A DNA stretch of 64,000 nt from Azospirillum brasilense (GTDB lineage Bacteria > Pseudomonadota > Alphaproteobacteria > Azospirillales > Azospirillaceae): assembly GCF_022023855.1 (NCBI RefSeq), contig NZ_CP059449.1, positions 1,908,501-1,972,500 of the forward strand, read 5' to 3'. Each line of letters begins with the position of its first letter. The first letter of the stretch is position 1. Below are positions 1 through 10,386 of the stretch, piece after piece. The notes below the pieces were generated by a model, which was not told where the DNA came from, did not search any database, and saw nothing but the letters and a program-made list of their open reading frames with translations. The position numbers and the translations under genes were made by a program.

Positions 1-1
1 T

Positions 2-82
2 TCGGCGGCGGGCGCCGCCAGCGTGACGGTGGACAACGTGACGGTGGACATGGGTCGCTCTTACCTGATCGTGAGTCGATGA
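2..82 (+). CDS. 3' end of an unidentified protein (partial)
   Basis: This is the last 26 codons of a gene that starts before the window and ends with TGA at 80-82. Codon third positions are nearly all G or C, as in the confident genes here, which is the main support. The peptide repeats a V-T-V-D unit and ends in SYLIVSR. No domain can be recognised in so short a piece. Confidence 0.4.
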   Translation, partial: SAAGAASVTVDNVTVDMGRSYLIVSR

Positions 83-241
83 GTGCAGGGTCAGACCTGC
101 AGACGTGCGAAGATCCCGGCTCTCAGACGAGAACCGGGCTGCTAATTCGCAGACCCAGGGTAAGGTGACGGTCCATCATGGGCGTCAGGATAGGGCGACG
201 GGCGGCCATGGTCAATGGAGTCGGGGAGTGAAGCTCATTAA

Positions 242-358
242 CCCTCTCCCCTCTGGGGAGAGGGTGGCCCGCAGGGCCGGTGAGGGGGATGTGCTTGTGC
301 CGAACGTAACGACACGCGCAACCCCCTCACCCTAGCCCTCTCCCCAGAGGGGAGAGGG
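242..358. repeat. intergenic inverted-repeat element, copy A
   Basis: Two near-identical 23-base hairpins, CCCTCTCCCC/GGGGAGAGGG with a 3-base loop, lie at 242-264 and 336-358. Between them are a second inverted pair (TGAGGGGG at about 281 and CCCCCTCA at about 322). The gap 83-409 holds only this element and no credible gene. It is related in layout, though not identical in sequence, to the elements at 21477, 26713 and 42165. It may also act as a transcription barrier before the acetyltransferase gene. Confidence 0.7.
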
Positions 359-409
359 GATGTGGGCGGCGGCAACCAATAAATTCTATCCGACAGGACA
401 CGCGAAGCC

Positions 410-1000
410 ATGAACGACAACGGCATCCACATCCGCCCGGCCGAACCGGACGACGCGCCGGAGCTGGCGCGGCTCATCGACATGGCCGGCGGCGGCATCT
501 ACGAGTTCCTGCTCGACGGGCTGGTGCCCGGCCAGACGGCGGCGGAGATGCTGGTGCCGGGGCTGGCGGGCACGTCGGGGTCCTTCTCCCACCGCCATTC
601 GGGCGTGGCGGAGGCGGCAGGGCGGATCGTCGGGGTCGCCCATGCCTATCCCGTGGATTGGATCAAAACCCAGGACTACACCGGACTGCCCGTCGACCGG
701 CTGGCTCATATGGAGGATTTCAGCCGGGTGCACGACTGGGGCAGCTACTTCCTGTCGGCGCTGGCTGTCGATCCGGCGTGGCGCCGCCGCGGCATCGCCT
801 CCCAGCTTCTCGCCTGGGTCTATGAGCGGGCGCGCCGCGGCCGGTTCGACCGGGTGACGCTGCATGTCTGGGCCGACAACGCCGACGCCCGCCAACTCTA
901 TGCCAAGGAAGGCTTCGCCGAGATCGGCCGCGCCGACATCCCCTGGCACGAGCGGCTGCCGCACCAGGGGGGAAGCGTGCTGCTCCGGCGCACGGTCTGA
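410..1000 (+). CDS. GNAT-family N-acetyltransferase
   Basis: This 196-residue protein should transfer an acetyl group from acetyl-CoA to an amine; the substrate cannot be told. The acetyl-CoA binding motif A is at about residues 116-140, with the pyrophosphate-binding stretch WRRRGIA (124-130), followed by the typical late segment ADNADARQLYAKEGF (155-169). Length fits one GNAT domain with a short N-terminal extension. It follows the inverted-repeat element and runs toward the oppositely oriented prmB, with 12 bases between the two stop codons, so it is probably a single-gene unit. Confidence 0.88.
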   Translation: MNDNGIHIRPAEPDDAPELARLIDMAGGGIYEFLLDGLVPGQTAAEMLVPGLAGTSGSFSHRHSGVAEAAGRIVGVAHAYPVDWIKTQDYTGLPVDRLAHMEDFSRVHDWGSYFLSALAVDPAWRRRGIASQLLAWVYERARRGRFDRVTLHVWADNADARQLYAKEGFAEIGRADIPWHERLPHQGGSVLLRRTV

Positions 1001-1012
1001 TCAGCGGTCCAG

Positions 1013-1954
1013 TTACTTGCCCGCCTTCAGCTGGTCGCGGGTCAGCCAGAAGACCTCGCCGAAGCTGTTGGCGGTCTCGACCCAGAAGAAGTCGAGGTCC
1101 GGATACTCGGCCTCCAGGATCTCGCGGCCCGTGCCGAACTCGCAGAGCAGGCCGCCTTCCGGCGTCAGGTGCTTGGGCGCCTCCTTCAGGATGCGGCGCA
1201 CGATGTCCAGCCCGTCCTCGCCCGACGCCAGGGCCATTTCCGGCTCGTGGCGGAACTCCGGCGGCAGGGCGGCCATCGCCTCGGCGTCCACATAGGGCGG
1301 GTTGGTGATGATGACGTCGTACTTGCGGTTCTTCAGCGGTGCGAACAGGTCGCCGTGGTGCAGGGCGATGCGGTCCTCGAACCCGCTGTCGGCGACGTTG
1401 CGCTTGGCCACCTCCAGCGCGTCGGCGGACAGGTCCACCGCGTCCACCTGGGCCTCCGGGAAGATCTGCGCGGCCAGGATGGCGAGGCAGCCGGAGCCGG
1501 TGCAGAGGTCGAGCACCCGCTCGACCTCCGTCGGGTCCTCCACCAGCGTGAAGTCGTCGCCGCCGATCAGGTCGGAGAACAGGATCTCCCCGATGTAGGA
1601 GCGCGGGACGATCACCCGCTCGTCCACATAGAAGGGGATGCCCTGGATGTAGGCCTTGTTCAGCAGGTAGGAGGCCGGCTTGCGCGTCTCCACGCGGGCG
1701 TGCAGCAGGTCGGCCACCTTGCGGCGCTCCGCCAGGGTCAGCCGGGCGTCCACATAGGGGTCGAGCTGGTCGATGGGCAGGCTCAGCCCTTCCAGCACCA
1801 TGAACACCGCCTCGTCATGGGCGTTGGTGGTGCCGTGGCCGTAATCCAGATCGGCCTCGGTGAAGCGGCTGACGCCGTAGCGGATCAGGTCGCGGATGGT
1901 GCGCAGCTCGGTCGCCGCGTCGGCGGGGGTGAGGTCCAGGGAGGGATTGGTCAC
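1013..1954 (-). CDS. prmB: ribosomal protein uL3 N5-glutamine methyltransferase PrmB
   Basis: PrmB methylates a glutamine of ribosomal protein L3 using S-adenosylmethionine during 50S assembly. The 313-residue protein has the SAM-binding loop DLCTGSGC (149-156) and the catalytic NPPY signature of amide methyltransferases (218-221). The N-terminal stretch SRFTEADLDYGHGTTNAHDE matches PrmB rather than the release-factor enzyme PrmC. The start is GTG at 1952-1954, directly after the arsC stop codon (1955-1957), so the two genes are very likely co-transcribed and translationally coupled. PrmC is the only close alternative and fits less well. Confidence 0.93.
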   Translation of the reverse strand: MTNPSLDLTPADAATELRTIRDLIRYGVSRFTEADLDYGHGTTNAHDEAVFMVLEGLSLPIDQLDPYVDARLTLAERRKVADLLHARVETRKPASYLLNKAYIQGIPFYVDERVIVPRSYIGEILFSDLIGGDDFTLVEDPTEVERVLDLCTGSGCLAILAAQIFPEAQVDAVDLSADALEVAKRNVADSGFEDRIALHHGDLFAPLKNRKYDVIITNPPYVDAEAMAALPPEFRHEPEMALASGEDGLDIVRRILKEAPKHLTPEGGLLCEFGTGREILEAEYPDLDFFWVETANSFGEVFWLTRDQLKAGK

Positions 1955-2296
1955 TTACAGGATCTCCAGAACGCTTTCCGGCGGACGGCCCACGCGGGCC
2001 TTGTCGCCCGTGACGACGATGGGCCGCTCGATGGCGGCGGGGTTGGCGGACAATGCGGCGATCAGGGCGTCGCCGTCGAGATCCTTGGCGATCCCGGCCT
2101 CCGCCGCCTCTTTGGCGCGCAGGATGTCGCGCGGACCCTTGCCCAGCTTGGCCAAGATGGCCTTCAGCTCGGCCGGGCCGGGCGGGGTCTTCAGATACTC
2201 CACGACGGTGGGCTCGACGCCCCTGGACCTCAGAAGCTCCAGCGTCTGGCGCGACTTGGTGCAGCGCGGGTTGTGGTAGATGGTGACGTCGCTCAT
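1955..2296 (-). CDS. arsC: glutaredoxin-type arsenate reductase (ArsC family)
   Basis: The 113-residue protein belongs to the ArsC/Spx-like thioredoxin-fold family, which reduces arsenate to arsenite with glutathione and glutaredoxin. The catalytic cysteine is Cys12 in YHNPRCTKSR. Length matches the family. The ATG at 2294-2296 is preferred over longer upstream starts because homologous proteins begin just before the first strand and an AGGGA ribosome-binding site lies about 10 bases upstream. It is not in an ars operon: there is no arsR or arsB nearby, and it abuts prmB. A related YffB-like reductase role is possible. Confidence 0.85.
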   Translation of the reverse strand: MSDVTIYHNPRCTKSRQTLELLRSRGVEPTVVEYLKTPPGPAELKAILAKLGKGPRDILRAKEAAEAGIAKDLDGDALIAALSANPAAIERPIVVTGDKARVGRPPESVLEIL

Positions 2297-2504
2297 ACCG
2301 GTGTTTCCCTCGCTCTTCCCAGCCATGACCTTGTCGGTGGCACGAATACACCCGCTCCGCGTGCGGCGCCAACCCGCCATGCGGAATGGCGGCGGCAGCG
2401 CAACATCCCTCGCGTGACAAGGCCGGCGCTTGGCATTACCTTGCGCGCTCGCATTATTGGCGGCCCGCCGCGTGCGGGGCCATTCATTTCGACGGATTCC
2501 GGCC

Positions 2505-3752
2505 GTGACGAAGCTCTCGCTCTCCAAGGACAAGATCAACATCCTGCTGCTCGAAGGCGTTCACGACAACGCCATCAACGAGTTGGCGCATGGCGGCTAC
2601 GCCACCGTGGAGCGTCTGCCGCATGCGCTGGACGAATCGGAGCTGCTGGAGCGCATCGGGTCCGTCCACATGCTGGGCATCCGCTCGCGCACCCATCTGA
2701 CTGCCAAGGTGCTGGAGGCCGCGAGCCGCCTGTTCAGCGTCGGCTGCTTCTGCATCGGCACGAATCAGGTCGATCTGAAGGCTGCGCGACGACTCGGCAT
2801 CCCGGTCTTCAACGCGCCTTATTCGAACACCCGGTCGGTGGCGGAGCTGGTGATCGGCGAGATCATCATGCTGATGCGCGGCATCTTCTCGAAGTCGAAC
2901 CTCGTGCATGGCGGCGGCTGGATGAAGTCGGCCAAGGACAGCTACGAGATCCGCGGCAAGACGCTGGGCATCGTCGGCTACGGCCACATCGGCACCCAGG
3001 TGTCGATCATGGCCGAGTCGATGGGCATGAAGGTCCGCTACTACGACGTCGTGAACAAGCTGGCCCTTGGCAACGCGCAGCCCTGCCACTCGCTGGAGGA
3101 ACTGCTGGCGGTGTCCGACGTGGTGACGCTGCACGTTCCCGACACGCCGCAGACCCGCGACATGATCGGCGAGGCGCAGATCCGCGCCATGAAGAAGGGC
3201 GCCCACCTGATCAACGCCGCCCGCGGCAAGGTCGTGGTGATCGAGGCGCTGGCCGCCGCCCTGAAGGACAAGCATCTGCTGGGCGCCGCCATCGACGTCT
3301 TCCCCAAGGAGCCGGGCGGCGACAAGGAGGTGTTCGAGAGCGCGCTGCGCGGGCTCGACAACGTCATCCTGACCCCGCACATCGGCGGCTCGACGATGGA
3401 GGCGCAGGCCAACATCGGCACCGAGGTGTCGCAGAAGCTGATCGAGTATTCGGACAACGGCTCGACCATGGGGGCGGTGAATTTCCCGCAGGTCGGCCTG
3501 CCGGTCGTCCATGCCGGCTGCACCCGCTTCCTGCACGTCCACGAGAACCGTCCGGGCGTGCTGCGCAAGATCAACGAGGTCTTCTCGGGCCGCAACCTGA
3601 ACATCGCCGCGCAGTATCTCCAGACCGACCCGGAGCTGGGCTACGTCGTGGTGGATGTCGACGGCGACGTGGACGAGAACGAGGTGGCGAGCGACCTGCG
3701 CGCCATCGAAGGCACGCTGAAGGCCCGCTTCCTCTACCCGGGCAAGCGCTGA
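2505..3752 (+). CDS. serA: D-3-phosphoglycerate dehydrogenase
   Basis: SerA oxidises 3-phosphoglycerate to 3-phosphohydroxypyruvate with NAD, the first step of serine synthesis. The 415-residue protein has the Rossmann motif GIVGYGHIG (155-163), catalytic Arg240, Glu269 and His292 (PHIGG), and a C-terminal ACT domain (about 341-413) with the serine-binding pattern HENRPG. The layout is the short E. coli type, which is feedback-inhibited by serine. GTG at 2505 gives the N terminus seen in relatives (VTKLSLSKDK); an in-frame ATG at 2430 would add 25 atypical residues. serC, which follows SerA in the pathway, lies at the far end of the window. Confidence 0.95.
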   Translation: MTKLSLSKDKINILLLEGVHDNAINELAHGGYATVERLPHALDESELLERIGSVHMLGIRSRTHLTAKVLEAASRLFSVGCFCIGTNQVDLKAARRLGIPVFNAPYSNTRSVAELVIGEIIMLMRGIFSKSNLVHGGGWMKSAKDSYEIRGKTLGIVGYGHIGTQVSIMAESMGMKVRYYDVVNKLALGNAQPCHSLEELLAVSDVVTLHVPDTPQTRDMIGEAQIRAMKKGAHLINAARGKVVVIEALAAALKDKHLLGAAIDVFPKEPGGDKEVFESALRGLDNVILTPHIGGSTMEAQANIGTEVSQKLIEYSDNGSTMGAVNFPQVGLPVVHAGCTRFLHVHENRPGVLRKINEVFSGRNLNIAAQYLQTDPELGYVVVDVDGDVDENEVASDLRAIEGTLKARFLYPGKR

Positions 3753-3805
3753 GGTCCGGCGTCGCGGCCCTTGCCGTCGGCGGGGGCCGCACCGACATAG
3801 GCGGA

Positions 3806-4570
3806 ATGAACCTCCGCCCGTTTCGACCGCGTCTGCGCGCCGGCCTTCTGACGCTCCTGTGCCTGGGTGGGGGAGGGTTCGGCTTTTCCGAGCCCGCGGC
3901 CGCGCAAACCGCGACGGCCCAAACCATGATTGCCCAGGGCGGGGTCGCTGCCTGTCCGGACTTCGCGCCGGCCCGCGTGGTCCTTGATCTGCAGATCGCC
4001 CCGCTGCGCACCGATTACAGCCAGTCGATCCGCCAGCTGGCCCAGAAGCCGGGGCGGCGGCCCGTCGCGGGGCGGACCGCCAATTCCCATACGCTGGGGC
4101 TGGCGGCCATTCAGTACAATCAGCAATGGCAGGCCGGCGTCATGACGGCGTCGCTGGGGCAGGGCCGCTACTGCGGCGCGGCCCAGACCTTGACCGTCAC
4201 CTTCGGCTACGATGAGCGGACCGTCTATGTCGCCCGCGAGCTGCCGCAGGGCAGTTGCATCCACGGCGAGGTCCTGGCCCACGAGATGCGCCACGTCACG
4301 GTGGACGAGCAGCTTCTGCGCGAGTATGTGCCGGTCCTGAAGCGTCGGCTGGAGGATGTGGTCGGCCGTGCCCGACCGGCCCAGGGCCGCTCCGAGCGGC
4401 AGGTCATGGCGGCGATCGAGCAGCCGATCAAGGCGGCGATGCGCCAGCTGATGGAGGAGTTCGGGCGCGAGCGGAACGCGCGTCAGGCCCGCATCGACAC
4501 CCCCGCCGAATACGAGCGGATCAGCCAATCCTGCAACGGCGAGATCAACCGTTACCTCGGGCGCGTGTGA
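3806..4570 (+). CDS. secreted protein with HEMRH metalloprotease-like motif
   Basis: The 254-residue product starts with a signal peptide (hydrophobic core about 11-27, likely cleavage after AAA near residue 33). A HExxH-type motif, HEMRH, is at 159-163 in the context GEVLAHEMRHVTVDE, which would fit a zinc-binding protease-like fold; relatives of this look are usually annotated as DUF922-type or uncharacterised. Four cysteines follow the signal peptide (C50, C123, C151 and one near residue 245). It starts 53 bases after serA on the same strand, and its stop codon lies 16 bases from the stop of the opposite-strand HNH gene. Enzymatic activity is unproven. Confidence 0.75.
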   Translation: MNLRPFRPRLRAGLLTLLCLGGGGFGFSEPAAAQTATAQTMIAQGGVAACPDFAPARVVLDLQIAPLRTDYSQSIRQLAQKPGRRPVAGRTANSHTLGLAAIQYNQQWQAGVMTASLGQGRYCGAAQTLTVTFGYDERTVYVARELPQGSCIHGEVLAHEMRHVTVDEQLLREYVPVLKRRLEDVVGRARPAQGRSERQVMAAIEQPIKAAMRQLMEEFGRERNARQARIDTPAEYERISQSCNGEINRYLGRV

Positions 4571-4586
4571 CCTATCGAGCGGTGCG

Positions 4587-4907
4587 TCACCGACGGCGCC
4601 CGCGCCCGGAGGCGTGACGGTCGATAAATTCCGGCGGCTTGCGGGACACCCAGCGCAGGAAGGCGGCAATGTCCGGGTGGGCGCGCAGGCTGGCGATGGT
4701 GTTGTAATGGTCGCGCAGCTCCGCCTCGCTCAGCACCGCGTGGATCTTGGCGTGGCAGATGCGGTGCATGGTCACTGTGTCCCGCCCGCCGTAGGTGCGC
4801 GGGATCAGGTGGTGCTCGTTCAGGCTGGGGCCGGGCACCATCGGGCGGCCGCAGAGTGGGCAAGGCGGTTGGGACGAGGGCGGATGCGAAGGGGCAGGCG
4901 GCGGCAT
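4587..4907 (-). CDS. small HNH-type protein
   Basis: The 106-residue protein has a CxxC pair (C16-C19), the core EHHLIPRTYGG (31-41) and the closing segment MHRICHAKIHA, which together resemble a compact HNH/beta-beta-alpha-metal nuclease fold. Such free-standing HNH proteins occur widely in alphaproteobacteria and have no established role; a nuclease activity is a family-level guess. It lies just downstream of the sensor kinase on the same strand (23 bases apart), so it may be co-transcribed. The first residues are proline-rich and the exact ATG is the only good candidate. Confidence 0.72.
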   Translation of the reverse strand: MPPPAPSHPPSSQPPCPLCGRPMVPGPSLNEHHLIPRTYGGRDTVTMHRICHAKIHAVLSEAELRDHYNTIASLRAHPDIAAFLRWVSRKPPEFIDRHASGRGRRR

Positions 4908-4930
4908 GGCGTCCGTTCGGGCGGCGGCCG

Positions 4931-7969
<3,039 letters not shown>

Positions 7970-8204
7970 GGCGGGTGCGTTGTCATCCTGAGCGTGCACA
8001 GGCAAGGAATGTCATGCTCCGGTATGCAAGGCGAGGGGCGCGCCCGTAACCATCGCAGAGTCCGGCAGCAAAGGACACACCTTTGACGGAGCAGGGTTTT
8101 TATCGAAGGGGGTGGAAAAATCAGCCAACCCGCCCGATAGGGGGGTGTCGGTTGGGCAAAAAAGGAGACGGGCGGCGGCTCCGCGTGACCGGACGGCTGA
8201 ACAA

Positions 8205-8229
8205 GAAAAAGGAGCCGCAAGCGGCTCCT
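8205..8229 (-). terminator. Rho-independent terminator of carA
   Basis: Read on the minus strand, GGAGCCGC / GCGGCTCC forms an 8-bp stem with a 2-base centre (8211-8228), extended by A-T pairs and followed by a T-run (8206-8210). It begins 33 bases beyond the carA stop codon. Confidence 0.85.
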
Positions 8230-8261
8230 CTCCCATCATCGGCCGGTGCGTCCGCCGGGCG

Positions 8262-9437
8262 TCAGACCGTCTGCTTGCCGTCCATCAACGCCACGAAGCG
8301 GTCGAACAGATAGTGGCTGTCCTGCGGGCCGGGCGAGGCCTCCGGGTGGTACTGCACCGAGAAGACCGGCTTGTTCTTCAACCGGATGCCCTCGTTGGTG
8401 CCGTCGAACAGGCTGACGTGGGTCACCTCGGCATCGGCGGGCAGGGTCTCCTCCATCACCACGAAACCGTGGTTCTGGCTGGTGATCTCCACTCGGCCGG
8501 AAGCCAGATCCTTCACCGGATGGTTGGCGCCGCGGTGGCCCAGCGGCATCTTCTTCGTCTTGGCGCCCAGCGCCAGCGAGAGCATCTGGTGGCCCAGGCA
8601 GATGCCGAACATCGGCAGGCCGGTGTCCAGCAGGCCCTTGATCGTCGGCACGGCGTATTCGCCGGTGGCCGCGGGGTCGCCGGGGCCGTTCGACAGGAAG
8701 ACGCCGTCCGGCTTGTGGCGCATCACATCCTCGACGGTGGCGGTGCCCGGGACCACGGTCACCTTGCAGCCGGCAGCCGCGAGGCAGCGCAGGATGTTGC
8801 GCTTGGCGCCGAAATCGATCGCCACGACGTGGAAGCGCGGGCTCTCCTGCGTGGCGTAGCCGGCGCCGAGCGTCCAGGCGCCCTCATCCCAGCCGTAAGT
8901 CTGGCGGCACGAGACGTCCTTGGCGAGGTCCATGCCCTCCAGCCCCGGCCAGCCCTTGGCCTTGGCGACCAGAGCGTCGAGGTCGAATTTGCCGTCCGGC
9001 GCGTGGGCGACGACGCCGTTCGGCGCGCCGAGGTCACGGATGCGGCGGGTCAGGCGGCGGGTGTCCACCCCGGCCAGACCGACCAGCCCGTAGCTCTTCA
9101 GCCAGTCGTCGAGATGGCGCGTGGCGCGCCAGTTCGAAGGGTCGGTGACGTCGGCGCGCAGGATCAGGCCGCGCGCGGCGGGGGTCACCGTCTCGATGTC
9201 TTCCGGGTTGGCGCCGGTGTTGCCGATGTGGGGGAAGGTGAAGGTGATGATCTGCCCGGCGTAGCTGGGGTCGGTCAGGATTTCCTGATAACCGGTCATC
9301 GAGGTGTTGAAGCACACCTCGCCCACCGAATCCCCCACCGCACCGATGCCTCGGCCCTTGAAGACGGTGCCGTCGGCCAGAACCAGGACACCGGTGTAAG
9401 CGCCGGCATCGCCCGCCGGGAGAGTCGATTGAGCCAT
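8262..9437 (-). CDS. carA: carbamoyl-phosphate synthase small (glutaminase) subunit
   Basis: CarA hydrolyses glutamine and passes ammonia to CarB for carbamoyl phosphate, the shared precursor of pyrimidines and arginine. The 391-residue protein has the N-terminal CPSase domain (about 14-145) and a class I glutamine amidotransferase domain with catalytic Cys280 (GICLGHQM), His364 and Glu366 (YHPEASPGP). Length is normal. carB is not in the window: downstream on the minus strand there is a terminator and then the sensor kinase, so the two subunits are encoded apart or carB lies elsewhere. The upstream gap is shared with yqeY. Confidence 0.97.
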   Translation of the reverse strand: MAQSTLPAGDAGAYTGVLVLADGTVFKGRGIGAVGDSVGEVCFNTSMTGYQEILTDPSYAGQIITFTFPHIGNTGANPEDIETVTPAARGLILRADVTDPSNWRATRHLDDWLKSYGLVGLAGVDTRRLTRRIRDLGAPNGVVAHAPDGKFDLDALVAKAKGWPGLEGMDLAKDVSCRQTYGWDEGAWTLGAGYATQESPRFHVVAIDFGAKRNILRCLAAAGCKVTVVPGTATVEDVMRHKPDGVFLSNGPGDPAATGEYAVPTIKGLLDTGLPMFGICLGHQMLSLALGAKTKKMPLGHRGANHPVKDLASGRVEITSQNHGFVVMEETLPADAEVTHVSLFDGTNEGIRLKNKPVFSVQYHPEASPGPQDSHYLFDRFVALMDGKQTV

Positions 9438-9886
9438 CCTTCAGACCTTATCAAGAGCCGCCGCGGGCCACATATTCCTGCTTCGCGGAACGTCGGCGCC
9501 GCGTCCCGCCCCGCTGGGCGCACGCGTCGTCGTCGGTCCGTGCCCCTCCATCCCGTTTCCTTGCGGTCGGGTGTCTGAGCCTGGATCGATTAGTCGGGAC
9601 GGGTGAGCCGGTCAACCGTATATGACGATTGGTACCCCGATTTCCAGCGGCGCGTTTGCATAATCGCCGTGCTTCACCGGTGGGGCTTGGCTGTTGGAAG
9701 GGCGGTTGGGGGCGTGAAGCGGTTCTTCGGAATTGACGTGGCAATCCGGCGCAAATTTAGGAATATTGCCGGTTCGCGCCGCGTCTCCCGCACCACCCCA
9801 CGGATGGGGACGGTGCGGATGCTGCCGAGCGGCCGTTATCGTTTCGACCTGATGAACACACCTGACGAACACGAAGGACACACGCA
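9438..9886. other. divergent control region between carA and yqeY
   Basis: These 449 bases separate two genes transcribed apart and must hold both promoters. The short open frames here overlap each other, lack convincing ribosome sites and have no recognisable sequence, so none is called as a gene. No pyrimidine attenuator hairpin or clear operator was found by eye for carA. A candidate promoter toward yqeY is listed separately. Confidence 0.6.
9733..9761 (+). promoter_or_regulatory. candidate sigma-70 promoter for yqeY-dnaG
   Basis: TTGACG at 9733-9738 is followed by a 17-base spacer and TTTAGG at 9756-9761. The -35 is good and the -10 is weak. It lies about 125 bases before the yqeY start and points toward it. 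Confidence 0.3.
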
Positions 9887-10348
9887 ATGCTGCGCACGCG
9901 CCTGAACGAGGCTTTGAAGCAGGCGATGCTCGCCAAGAACCAGCGCGCCGTCTCGACCGTGCGCCTGATCCTGGCCGCGCTGAAGGACCGTGACATCGCG
10001 GCGCGTTCGCGCGGCGTCACCGACGGCATCGACGAGGCTGAGATCCTCTCCATGCTGCAGACGATGATCAAGCAGCGCGGCGAGTCGATCAAGCTGTACG
10101 AGCAGGGTGGCCGCCTGGAGTTGGCCGAGCAGGAGCGCGAGGAGATCACCATCATCGAGGGCTTCCTGCCCAAGCAGATGTCGGAGGAGGAGGTGGCCGT
10201 CGCCGTGAAGACGGTGGTGGACGAGATCGGCGCCACCTGCATTAAGGACATGGGCAAGGTGATGGCGGAGCTGAAGGCGCGCTACGCCGGCCAGATGGAC
10301 TTCGCCAAGGTCAGCGGCACCGTGAAGCAGCAGCTCTCGGCCTGCTGA
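9887..10348 (+). CDS. yqeY: GatB/YqeY domain-containing protein
   Basis: The 153-residue protein is a stand-alone YqeY domain, related to the C-terminal tail of the tRNA amidotransferase subunit GatB. Recognisable stretches are the opening MLRTRLNEALKQAMLAKN, and EGFLPKQMSEEE near residue 96. Its role is unknown; in alphaproteobacteria it is commonly found upstream of dnaG, as here (38 bases apart). A GAAGGAC ribosome site lies about 10 bases before the ATG. It probably begins a yqeY-dnaG transcript that may read into rpoD. Confidence 0.93.
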   Translation: MLRTRLNEALKQAMLAKNQRAVSTVRLILAALKDRDIAARSRGVTDGIDEAEILSMLQTMIKQRGESIKLYEQGGRLELAEQEREEITIIEGFLPKQMSEEEVAVAVKTVVDEIGATCIKDMGKVMAELKARYAGQMDFAKVSGTVKQQLSAC

Positions 10349-10386
10349 CGGTGCGGTCGCCGATCTAGCACGGGTGCCGCCCGACC

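Noticed and set aside
1955..2296. arsC as part of an arsenic-resistance operon
   Set aside because: No arsR, arsB, acr3 or arsH lies nearby; the gene abuts prmB, which argues for a housekeeping or unrelated role.
1169..4570. Very long plus-strand open frame across prmB, arsC and serA
   Set aside because: It runs antisense or out of frame to three recognised genes; only its last 255 codons, after a signal peptide, are a real gene (3806-4570). High GC leaves long stop-free shadows.
9612..9905. Overlapping short frames between carA and yqeY
   Set aside because: They lie on both strands over the same bases, lack ribosome sites and conserved features, and fall where two divergent promoters are needed.
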